Virus record (IMG/VR): IMGVR_UViG_3300028025_005768
Span: 1-25,989 of that record
Direction: 5' to 3' (one strand)
Source of the DNA: a virus
DNA length: 25,989 bases
The position numbers and the translations under genes were made by a program. Positions 1 to 7,159 of this stretch are shown here, piece by piece (position 1 is the first letter of the stretch; every line of letters begins with the position of its first letter). A model generated the notes under the pieces. That model made no database searches. It saw nothing but the letters and a program-made list of their open reading frames with translations, and was not told the origin of the DNA.

Positions 1-483
1 GTTATCGTTTCGAGATGTTTTCACTCTTTTTGCTGTTTCTGGAGAGTGTTATTTAGCACTAAATTTGGTGTGAGAGCTAGGTTCTGTAATACGGTTGGGG
101 AGGGCGCAAAGAAAAGGGTGCCACCAGCTTGGAGACCCACAGCATGACCCTCACCTTCCTTCCTTGCCAGCAAGCCCGCTAGGGCGCGCTAGTAACCCTG
201 CCGTTGGCAGCAACCCCACAACAAGCAGTACGTTGCTCTCCCCCACAGTTCCCGTCCCCACGGAAGGTCGCCGTAGCCAATTTTAGCCGACACCTTGATT
301 CGATGATATACCGTTCATCACGCTGCTCTCCTATTTCAAAGAATAGAAGTCAACCCAGGTTCCCCTGTTTACGCCCCGCCACATGCAACCGTGGTACAGC
401 CAATGCTTGCATCGCTATCATCCCGACAGTGACGACTTGTGAAGTTGAACAAGACAATAGCATCTTTATGTTACTCTTGCAAC
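1..483. other. Leading region without a recognisable gene
   Basis: No reading frame here has phage-like protein character; the short open frames at 95-286 and 204-503 are low-complexity in P, S and R and have no ribosome binding site. Several small inverted repeats are visible: TTTAG/CTAAA (52-63), a CTGCC-GTT-GGCAG hairpin near 208-220, CCGT-CCCC-ACGG near 253-264, CTATT/AATAG (about 332-347) and ATGCAA/TTGCAT (383-388 with 407-412). The octamer TGCTCTCC occurs at 234-241 and 324-331. The base composition differs from the A/C-rich genes that follow. It could be a genome-end or packaging-recognition region, a regulatory spacer, or the decayed end of an upstream module. No tRNA cloverleaf was found by eye on either strand. 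Confidence 0.5.
445..472 (+). promoter_or_regulatory. Candidate promoter for a near-leaderless first gene
   Basis: A TTGAAC -35-like hexamer (445-450) is followed after 16 bases by TATGTT (467-472), a 4/6 match to the -10 consensus. Transcription would begin about 479-482, only a few bases before the ATG at 484. That start has no Shine-Dalgarno sequence, which fits a leaderless or near-leaderless transcript. Such transcripts are common in Actinobacteria. The match is modest and found by eye. Confidence 0.3.
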
Positions 484-1158
484 ATGCCAAAAAAGAAATC
501 TGAAACACCACCAAACATTCAAGGTGTTGATTGGAACAGCTCACTCGCAGATTTCAAACAAGCAACAGCATCCAGTGTAAAACCTGGCGGAACAAAAATG
601 CCAACCCCAAACAAACCAGCAGACACAGGCATGTTCGCAGGTTCCAGCACCCCACTAGGAACATCACTAGCAGGCTCAAAACTTTCTACAGGAAACGTAG
701 CAAACACAACCCTCAGCGCAATCATGTTAGGTGGCGGCGCAGGACCAATCCCAGCAATCGCATCAAAAGTAACTAGCGCAGTAAACACCTCAGCATCCAA
801 AATCGGTGTAACAGCAGGCGTTGACTATCTTGGCAGCGCAATGAGCAAAATTGGGAACAAACTCCCAGCAATCGGTGGACAAACCAAACAAACCGCAGGA
901 ACCATCTACACCCAATTCGGTGCAACCCCAGGCAAAGAAGCTTTCATCCAAATGCCAATGCGTACCACAGAACAAATCGCTGGAACAATCAAAGGCATGA
1001 TTACAAAAGAATCAAACGTTGCCACAAAAATTGCTAACTACTCTGCAGAATCAGCTAAACAAGGAATTAAAACTGGTGCAAAATATGGTGCAGCAGCAGC
1101 AGGAACAGCTGGTACAGCAATTGGATACCTTCTAGGTAAAAACAAAAAAGACAAGTAA
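484..1158 (+). CDS. Tagged glycine/alanine-rich protein, first of a three-gene family
   Basis: Predicted 224 residues. The ATG at 484 is preferred over the GTG at 439 because residues 1-60 (MPKKKSETPPNIQG..., VKPGGTKMPT, TGMFAGS) then align end to end with the N-terminus of the next gene. The remainder is rich in G, A, T and S, with hydrophobic stretches around residues 85-105 and a C-terminal AAAAGTAGTAIGYLLG segment followed by a lysine tail, so membrane association is possible. No catalytic motif is recognisable. The stop overlaps the next start (TAATG), so the two are probably co-translated. Function unknown. By position beside the packaging genes and by the shared N-terminal module, a virion-carried cargo protein is a reasonable guess but only an inference. 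Confidence 0.75.
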   Translation: MPKKKSETPPNIQGVDWNSSLADFKQATASSVKPGGTKMPTPNKPADTGMFAGSSTPLGTSLAGSKLSTGNVANTTLSAIMLGGGAGPIPAIASKVTSAVNTSASKIGVTAGVDYLGSAMSKIGNKLPAIGGQTKQTAGTIYTQFGATPGKEAFIQMPMRTTEQIAGTIKGMITKESNVATKIANYSAESAKQGIKTGAKYGAAAAGTAGTAIGYLLGKNKKDK

Positions 1159-2021
1159 TGGCACCTCGTAAACCAAAAAAATCCGAACCAACCCCACCAA
1201 ATATTCAGGGTGTCGACTGGAATGGTTCTTTAGCAGACTACAAACAATCCACCGTTGGCAACGTTAAACCTGGTGGAACCAAAATGCCAACAGGTAACAA
1301 AGGTCCAGACACAGGCATGTTTGCTGGCTCAGGAACACCACTCAACTCTTCTATCGGCATGACCGACACCTCCCGCAAAAACGTTACCAACGTAATCAAA
1401 AACCTTGCCATCCAAGAAGTAGGTGGCGCAGCAATTGGCAAACTAGTTGGCAAAGCCCTAACCGCCGCCCGCCCAATGTATTACGGAATCCACGGGTCAC
1501 CAACTTCGGGTCTGACAAAACTCACCCCACAAATCGGCAAGAACACCGAATCGTTCCTGGGCAATATCGAAAAAATTGGCACATCTTCCGCCAACACACC
1601 AAAAGTATTTAGCTACAAACCGCGTGTAGAAAACGTTCTATCAGTAACTGATTATGCCGCAACGGTTGGCGGACCAGGAACAGGCTCGGCGTATGTAGTT
1701 AAAACCCCAGCAAAAAACATTATGTCCAACATCATCAATACCAGCAAAGCGGTATCTGCCTCCGACGCGTTTGCAGCAACCTCACTAGCAGGCGAACAAA
1801 TGTCAAGCAAAGCAATGAAAGTTGTTAAAGAGTTCCCGATGAGCAACTACACAAAGCGCACCTATGACACCATGGAAGCAGCTTGGGAAACCTCACAAAA
1901 CTTTTCACCATTAGCAGGACAAATTAGTCGAGCAATTCAAGCCGACAAAAAACTACAGTCCTCAATCATTACTGGTATGGTTAAAAGCGTTACACGCGCT
2001 AATACAATAAGGAAAAAGTAG
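1158..2021 (+). CDS. Tagged protein with HGSP (ART-like) domain, second of family
   Basis: 287 residues, starting at an ATG that overlaps the preceding stop by one base. Residues 8-62 repeat the module of the first gene (PPNIQGVDWN, SLADYKQ, VKPGGTKMPT, DTGMFAGS). Residues 108-190 form a second domain shared with the following gene: YYGIHGSP (H112-G113-S114-P115), GLTKLTPQIG, a VFSYKPRVENV segment and GSAYVVKTPAKNIMS. A lone-H-G-[ST] start followed by a Tyr-containing strand is reminiscent of ADP-ribosyltransferase-type domains in phage and polymorphic-toxin proteins. No complete catalytic set can be proven by eye. The KVVKEFP segment (about 221-227) also recurs in the third gene. The tail is helical and basic. 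Ends TAGTG, overlapping the next start. Confidence 0.78.
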   Translation: MAPRKPKKSEPTPPNIQGVDWNGSLADYKQSTVGNVKPGGTKMPTGNKGPDTGMFAGSGTPLNSSIGMTDTSRKNVTNVIKNLAIQEVGGAAIGKLVGKALTAARPMYYGIHGSPTSGLTKLTPQIGKNTESFLGNIEKIGTSSANTPKVFSYKPRVENVLSVTDYAATVGGPGTGSAYVVKTPAKNIMSNIINTSKAVSASDAFAATSLAGEQMSSKAMKVVKEFPMSNYTKRTYDTMEAAWETSQNFSPLAGQISRAIQADKKLQSSIITGMVKSVTRANTIRKK

Positions 2022-2902
2022 TGGCACCAAAACCAAAACGCCCAGACTACACAGGCTCATTAGCTTCCTACAAACAATCAGTAACAGACAAACCAAAGAA
2101 CCTAGACCTGCCATCACCAACCGATGTAGTTAACTGGGCATCAGGCATCGTTGCATCAGGAAGAATGGCTGCAGGACAAACCCAACCGTTAACCCCAGGC
2201 GACCAAGGACTACGCACCCTAGGACAAGGCATCTCCCTCGCCAACACCTACCTCAACCCATATGCGAACACAACCCGCAAAGCATTAGGTGCAGCCGTCA
2301 ACCGTGACCGACAATCCCTAACCGCACTATCCAAATCCGCTGCACTCGACGTAGCAATAACAGGAGCAGCAATAGGCGCTGGAAAAGGTGTGCAGGCAAT
2401 AGCCAATACTGGTATACCAGCAAGAATTGGGAACATTGTCAAACGTGAAACAGTTGTACTACACGGTTCACCAGTAAAAGGTTTATCTGAAATTACCCCG
2501 CAAATTAGAGCCTATCCTGGTCAATATCCAGATATAACAGCAAAAGTTTTTATGGCAAACCCACGAACCGAAAATTCTGTAGGAACAGCTTTGAGCTATT
2601 CGCGAAGAAGTGGAATGAATAAACAAACAGGTGGAATATTTAATGAACCTGGAAGTGTCTATATTGGCAAAGTAAAAACAAAAGATATTAAATCCCCACA
2701 AAATCTTCCTTTTAAAATTGCTGATATTTTTTCAACTGAAAAACCTGTAAAAGTTCTTAAAGAAATACCTACCCCAAAATTCATACCAAACAATGAATTG
2801 CAATATAAAAGCTTTCTTCAATCTTCGAGTGAAATTGAAAAATCATTAAAAGTTTTAGGCTCACCAAAAGCAAAACCTTATAAATGGAAATATTACGGGT
2901 AG
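2021..2902 (+). CDS. HGSP (ART-like) domain protein, third of family
   Basis: 293 residues from a GTG start that overlaps the preceding stop (TAGTG), with AAGGA about 8 bases upstream. The N-terminus keeps only a trace of the tag (YTGSLASYKQS, residues 10-20). Residues 110-125 are hydrophobic (VAITGAAIGAGKGV). Residues 144-225 align with the second gene: VVLHGSPVKGLSEITPQI, AKVFMANPRTENSV, GSVYIGKVKTKDI, then KVLKEIP. H148-G149-S150 and Y214 sit where ADP-ribosyltransferase-like folds carry their first conserved motifs; this is a fold guess, not a demonstrated activity. From about 2480 the coding sequence becomes clearly more A+T-rich than its first half, suggesting that the C-terminal domain has a separate origin. 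Confidence 0.77.
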   Translation: MAPKPKRPDYTGSLASYKQSVTDKPKNLDLPSPTDVVNWASGIVASGRMAAGQTQPLTPGDQGLRTLGQGISLANTYLNPYANTTRKALGAAVNRDRQSLTALSKSAALDVAITGAAIGAGKGVQAIANTGIPARIGNIVKRETVVLHGSPVKGLSEITPQIRAYPGQYPDITAKVFMANPRTENSVGTALSYSRRSGMNKQTGGIFNEPGSVYIGKVKTKDIKSPQNLPFKIADIFSTEKPVKVLKEIPTPKFIPNNELQYKSFLQSSSEIEKSLKVLGSPKAKPYKWKYYG

Positions 2903-2914
2903 TCTTACCCCGAC

Positions 2915-4897
2915 ATGGGAACCAAACGTAAAGTCGCACCAGAAGACAAAGCACGATTCTTCGCAGCCATAGCAGCAGGCTCATCAATCACCGAAGCCTC
3001 ACGAATCGCAGGCGTACACATCAACACAGGCTCCAACTGGTTAGCCAAATCCAAAGCAGCCAAAGCAAAACTAGACCAAGCCGTCTTAGAAGCCACCCGC
3101 GTCCGCGGCAAAGGCGGCGGTGTACAACACAAACAATACGAACAAGACCTCGACGAAGCCACCAACCTACCCCCAGCTATCCCGCTAGGACGACTCTGCC
3201 CAGAAGCACAACGAGGACTAGAAGACTTCGACTTCTTCCGCAAATATTACCTAGGTCGTGTCCCATCCCCATGGCAAGTAGAAGCCGCAGTCACCCTCGT
3301 AGAACTCTTAGAACACCCCGAAAAAGAATTCGTAGTACTCAACGTCCCACCAGGCGCAGGCAAATCCACCCTATTCCACGATGTGGCTGTGTGGGCAATC
3401 GTACGCAACCGCTCAATCCGCGTCATGATTGGCTCAATCTCACAAGCCATGGCAAAACAATACTCACGACGCATCCGTGAAACCCTAGAACGCCCACAAC
3501 CAATCCACCCAGACCCAGAAATAGTCAAAAAAGGACTAGCAGTAGACGCAATCGGCTGCCTATCCATCGACTACGGCAGGTTCAAACCTTCCGACAAAGG
3601 TGCCTTGTGGCGTGCAGAAGAGTTCGTAGTAGAACAATTAGACGGAAACGGACTAGACAACAAAGAACCAACCGTCCGCGCATACGGTATCGACTCAGAA
3701 TACATTGGTCACCGTGCCGACCTATGCCTGTTCGACGACGTAGCGTCCGTAGATAACGCCCGTGAAGGCGCTACACGCGACAAAATGCTAGAACGCTGGG
3801 ACCAAGTAGCCGAAGCCCGTGTAGACCCCGCAGGACTCTTAGCTGTCGTAGGACAAAGACTAGGAACAGGCGACCTATACGCCCATTGTCTCAACAAAAT
3901 CTCTTACGATGTCGACGAAACCGACTACGACGGTATGGACATGACCACCCCAGAGTCATTAGCCGCCACAGAACCATCCAAAAGCCAGAAATACAAGCAC
4001 ATTGTGTACAAGGCATACTACGAAGAACTAGACACAGGTCCAGCATCACGCAGATACGACGCAAAACCCTACCCAGAAGGACCGCTCCTAGACCCTCAGC
4101 GTCTTTCTTGGAAAGATTTGTCCTACATCCGCTACTCAAACCCACGAACATTCAAAGTTGTCTACCAACAAGAAGACGACGCAGACGATGCCAACCTCAT
4201 TTCCCGTGTTTGGATAACAGGCGGGCTAGGACCAGACGGTGTTCTATACCAAGGCTGCATCGACAACGACAGACTCCCAGGACAAATCCCTGAAGGTCTC
4301 GGACCACCCGTAATATCCATCATCACGGTCGACCCATCACCATCACAGTTCTGGGGAATCCAATGGTGGCTTTACCAACCCCACACCAACCTGCGATACC
4401 TCATTGATGTTGAGCGAGTCAAGCTCACAGCTGAAGAACTCTTGGGTTATGACACCACATCACAAACATATTCAGGGTTACTTGAAGACTGGACCAACCG
4501 TGCCTTCGCATACGGCTACCCTGTATCACACATCGTGGTAGAGGTCAACGCCGCCCAACGATTCCTCCTCGCCCACGACTTCGTACGCAAATGGCAAACA
4601 CGACAAATGGTCAACATCATCCCCCACACCACACACCGAAACAAATTCGACGAAAAACTTGGCATCGAAGCACTACTCCCACCTCTCTACCGTGCAGGCG
4701 CAGTCCGACTCCCATCAATGCGCGGCAACTGGAAAACACTCGCACTAGTAGACGAACTCACCAAATGGACACCAGACAAAAAGAACGGCACCGACCTCGT
4801 AATGGCAAACTGGTTCGCAGAACTACACTTCCCCAACGTGAGCGGAGTCAAACTTCCACCACGACAATGGCGACCAACATGGATGCTACAAGGCTAA
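2915..4897 (+). CDS. terL: Terminase large subunit with N-terminal helix-turn-helix
   Basis: 660 residues. ATP-driven DNA packaging motor and headful/end nuclease. The Walker A motif is PPGAGKST (145-152). The Walker B strand is LCLFDD (270-275), with D274 and D275 as the acidic pair. The RNase H-like nuclease domain shows TVDPSPSQ (D473), VVEVN (E543) and GTDLVM (D627), the usual acidic triad positions. Residues 20-47 (SSITEASRIAGVHINTGSNW) look like a helix-turn-helix, a role normally supplied by a separate small subunit; none is seen in the window. The ATG at 2915 lacks a good ribosome binding site. A GGGTA-GTCT-TACCC hairpin (2897-2910) lies between the previous stop and this start. Codon use is strongly A/C-biased, with many CTA and GTA codons. 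Confidence 0.97.
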   Translation: MGTKRKVAPEDKARFFAAIAAGSSITEASRIAGVHINTGSNWLAKSKAAKAKLDQAVLEATRVRGKGGGVQHKQYEQDLDEATNLPPAIPLGRLCPEAQRGLEDFDFFRKYYLGRVPSPWQVEAAVTLVELLEHPEKEFVVLNVPPGAGKSTLFHDVAVWAIVRNRSIRVMIGSISQAMAKQYSRRIRETLERPQPIHPDPEIVKKGLAVDAIGCLSIDYGRFKPSDKGALWRAEEFVVEQLDGNGLDNKEPTVRAYGIDSEYIGHRADLCLFDDVASVDNAREGATRDKMLERWDQVAEARVDPAGLLAVVGQRLGTGDLYAHCLNKISYDVDETDYDGMDMTTPESLAATEPSKSQKYKHIVYKAYYEELDTGPASRRYDAKPYPEGPLLDPQRLSWKDLSYIRYSNPRTFKVVYQQEDDADDANLISRVWITGGLGPDGVLYQGCIDNDRLPGQIPEGLGPPVISIITVDPSPSQFWGIQWWLYQPHTNLRYLIDVERVKLTAEELLGYDTTSQTYSGLLEDWTNRAFAYGYPVSHIVVEVNAAQRFLLAHDFVRKWQTRQMVNIIPHTTHRNKFDEKLGIEALLPPLYRAGAVRLPSMRGNWKTLALVDELTKWTPDKKNGTDLVMANWFAELHFPNVSGVKLPPRQWRPTWMLQG

Positions 4898-4945
4898 TAT
4901 AGTACAGTTGCGTTAGTCATCAAAAAACCAAGGAGTTTACTCTAA
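4898..4945 (+). promoter_or_regulatory. Intergenic element before portal: TATAGT and TTGCnnTAGTCAT
   Basis: One of the few true gaps between genes. TATAGT begins directly after the terminase stop (4898-4903). A 13-mer TTGCGTTAGTCAT (4908-4920) matches TTGCTATAGTCAT at 17162-17174 in 11 of 13 positions. AAGGAG (4930-4935) supports the GTG portal start at 4946, with a spacer of about 10 bases. A promoter is plausible but no clear -35 is visible. Confidence 0.35.
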
Positions 4946-6769
4946 GTGCTATCCGTCGAACAAATCGTCGAACTCTACAACACACGACGCGAAGCACAAG
5001 GACCAGTCATGCGTCGCATGCGCGAAGTACGCGACCTAGCCAATGGCGACGTAGTAATCCCACTCTCAGAACTAGACCGCAACGCACGCACAAACGTAGC
5101 GAACCTTCTCATCCAAGGCTTGGACCAAACATCGATGCGTATTGCATCAACAATGCCGATGCCATTTTTCCCGCCAGTAAAACAAGGCAACCTTGACTCC
5201 CAAGAAATGGCGCGACTACGCAAAAAAGTAGTTCTCTCCTATTGGGACCATAACAAGATGAACCTGAAGATGCGCCGCCGCGCGCGTCACTTCCTTGCAT
5301 ACTCATCAAGCCCAGTAATGCTGCGCCCAGACTTCCGCAAACTACAACCAACATGGGCAGTACGCAACCCGCTAGACACCTACGCTGCACCATCCGAAGA
5401 CCCAGACAACCTAGTCCCAGACGACTGCATCTTCACCTATACGAAGACCGCACAATGGCTTATTGACTATTACGGTGAACAAGTCATCGGAAAACTCCGA
5501 ATGGGCAAACTCACCTTCGACACCAAATTCACCATCCTCGAATATGTCGACGACCAAGAAATCGTTATCGCCGTCATGGGAGCCCCACTCGCTGAAGGAC
5601 TCACACCACCAGAACGCGCAGGTGTAGAAACTGTAGAACTGGAACGCATCCCGAACCGCACAGGCATGCCACTAGCCGTAGTGCCATCACGCATCACACT
5701 AGACCAGCCACGCGGACAATACGACGGCATCCTCGGAATGTACTTCACCCGCGCACGCTTGCAAGCACTCACCGAAATTGCTATCGAACGCGGCATCTTC
5801 CCAGACGAATACCTCGTATCACGCCCAGGCGAAAACCCTGAAATCATCCAACTCGCTGACGGCAAAACAGGACAACTTGGTGTAGTAAAAGGTGGCGACA
5901 TCCAACAACTACAAACCAACCCTGGCTACAAAACCGACACAGCACTTGACCGTCTCGAACGCCAAGAGCGTCTTGAAGGTGCTATCCCTGCAGAGTTCGG
6001 TGGCGAATCAGGAACAAACATTCGTACAGGTCGTCGCGGCGAAAACGTGTTGTCAGCAACAGTTGACTTCCGTGTGCAAGAAGCACAAGCAGTATTTGAA
6101 CAAGCACTCTACGAAGAAGATAAGATTGCTATTGGAATTGAAAAAGCATATTGGGGTAGCCAAAAGAAATCATTCTTTATCCCAGGACGAGTATCAGGGG
6201 GAATGACACATTATGTACCGAACAAAACTTTCGAAACTGATTTCCACTATGTCAACTATCCGTCGTCTGGTTCGGACGTTAACGGTCTTATCGTTGGTCT
6301 TGGTCAGCGTCTCGGTACTGGGCTTATGTCTAAAGAATCTGCTCGCGAAGCTGACCCACTCATCACAGACCCCGAACTGGAAAAAGACCGCATTACTGCT
6401 GAGTCCATGGAAGCTGCACTACTGTCCTCAATACAGACCCAAGCCGCTGACCCTAACGGACCTTATCAGCCAGACGATTTGGCGTATCTCACAATGCTCA
6501 CCATCGAAAAAAACGTCCCAATCTATCAAGCAGTACAAATGACACAGCAACGCGCACAAGAACGCCAAGCAGCAATGGCACCACAAGGCGCACCAGAAAC
6601 AATGCCAGGTCTTGCTATGCCAGGAATGGGCGCAGAGATGCAAGCAGCCCCACCTGCAGGTCCACCAAACATCCAAGGTTTACTCGCACAACTTGGTGGT
6701 GGCGGTGCAGCAGTAGCACAACAACCAAACACTCCAGGAGCGGTTCTTTCACTAGGGGGAAGACTATAA
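4946..6769 (+). CDS. Portal protein
   Basis: 607 residues from a GTG start served by AAGGAG (4930-4935). It follows the terminase directly and has portal-like organisation: an N-terminal helical segment with basic residues (RRMREVRDLANGD), a wing/clip region rich in short strands and prolines, a central crown/stem segment around IQLADGKTGQLGVVKGGDIQ, and a helical region after RLERQERLEGAIPAEFGG. It forms the dodecameric ring at the capsid vertex through which DNA enters. Length is typical. The C-terminal 75 residues are rich in A, P, Q, M and G (PGLAMPGMGAEM), a low-complexity tail common in portals of actinobacterial phages. That tail contains PPNIQG (573-578), identical to a motif in the proteins at 484 and 1158. 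Confidence 0.92.
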   Translation: MLSVEQIVELYNTRREAQGPVMRRMREVRDLANGDVVIPLSELDRNARTNVANLLIQGLDQTSMRIASTMPMPFFPPVKQGNLDSQEMARLRKKVVLSYWDHNKMNLKMRRRARHFLAYSSSPVMLRPDFRKLQPTWAVRNPLDTYAAPSEDPDNLVPDDCIFTYTKTAQWLIDYYGEQVIGKLRMGKLTFDTKFTILEYVDDQEIVIAVMGAPLAEGLTPPERAGVETVELERIPNRTGMPLAVVPSRITLDQPRGQYDGILGMYFTRARLQALTEIAIERGIFPDEYLVSRPGENPEIIQLADGKTGQLGVVKGGDIQQLQTNPGYKTDTALDRLERQERLEGAIPAEFGGESGTNIRTGRRGENVLSATVDFRVQEAQAVFEQALYEEDKIAIGIEKAYWGSQKKSFFIPGRVSGGMTHYVPNKTFETDFHYVNYPSSGSDVNGLIVGLGQRLGTGLMSKESAREADPLITDPELEKDRITAESMEAALLSSIQTQAADPNGPYQPDDLAYLTMLTIEKNVPIYQAVQMTQQRAQERQAAMAPQGAPETMPGLAMPGMGAEMQAAPPAGPPNIQGLLAQLGGGGAAVAQQPNTPGAVLSLGGRL

Positions 6770-7159
6770 ATGGCAACGTACGGTAATCGCACCGATTTGC
6801 AAAACCCAACAAACAAAATGGCGGTAACAGCAGCACCAGGTCAAACCTATGGTGAAGCTGGCGCGCAACGCGCAGCACAACAAGCCGTACCAATGGGCGC
6901 ACCACAAGCACCTGTTGTGGCTCCAGGGTCGCTTGGCAACTTGGACCGTCCAACGGAACGCCCAATGGAACCAGTGACCGCAGGTAATCCGATGGGTGCA
7001 GGTCCAGGTGCAGAAGCACTTGTAACACCGTTACCAGATACGTTGATGCCTGGCGGAAAACAAGACCTCATCAACCAGGTTCGATATGTGTATTCGAAAT
7101 ATCCAAACACGGCTGTGTTGCAATTGTTGCTTGAACTAGAAAACCAGCCGCTCACATGA
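6770..7159 (+). CDS. Small post-portal protein
   Basis: 129 residues, starting immediately after the portal stop (TAAATG). The N-terminal part is rich in P, A, Q and G (NRTDLQNPTN, AAPGQTYGEAGAQRAAQQ). Only the last ~30 residues look folded, as one helix (KQDLINQVRYVYSKYPNTAVLQLLLELENQ). Proteins of this make-up often follow portals in phages of Actinobacteria; their role is not known to me. The helix could bind the portal or the next, giant protein. Its stop overlaps the next start (ATGA), suggesting coupled translation. No catalytic motif. Confidence 0.85.
   Translation: MATYGNRTDLQNPTNKMAVTAAPGQTYGEAGAQRAAQQAVPMGAPQAPVVAPGSLGNLDRPTERPMEPVTAGNPMGAGPGAEALVTPLPDTLMPGGKQDLINQVRYVYSKYPNTAVLQLLLELENQPLT

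Noticed and set aside
439-483. GTG at 439 as start of the first gene
   Set aside because: The extra 15 residues have no counterpart in the related second gene and no binding site precedes it.
1-483. tRNA or other known RNA gene in the leading region
   Set aside because: No cloverleaf, T-loop motif or CCA end was seen on either strand; only short unrelated hairpins.
95-503. Two open frames (63 and 99 codons) in the leading region
   Set aside because: Low-complexity P/S/R-rich products, no binding site, no resemblance to phage proteins; the second also runs into the first real gene in another frame.
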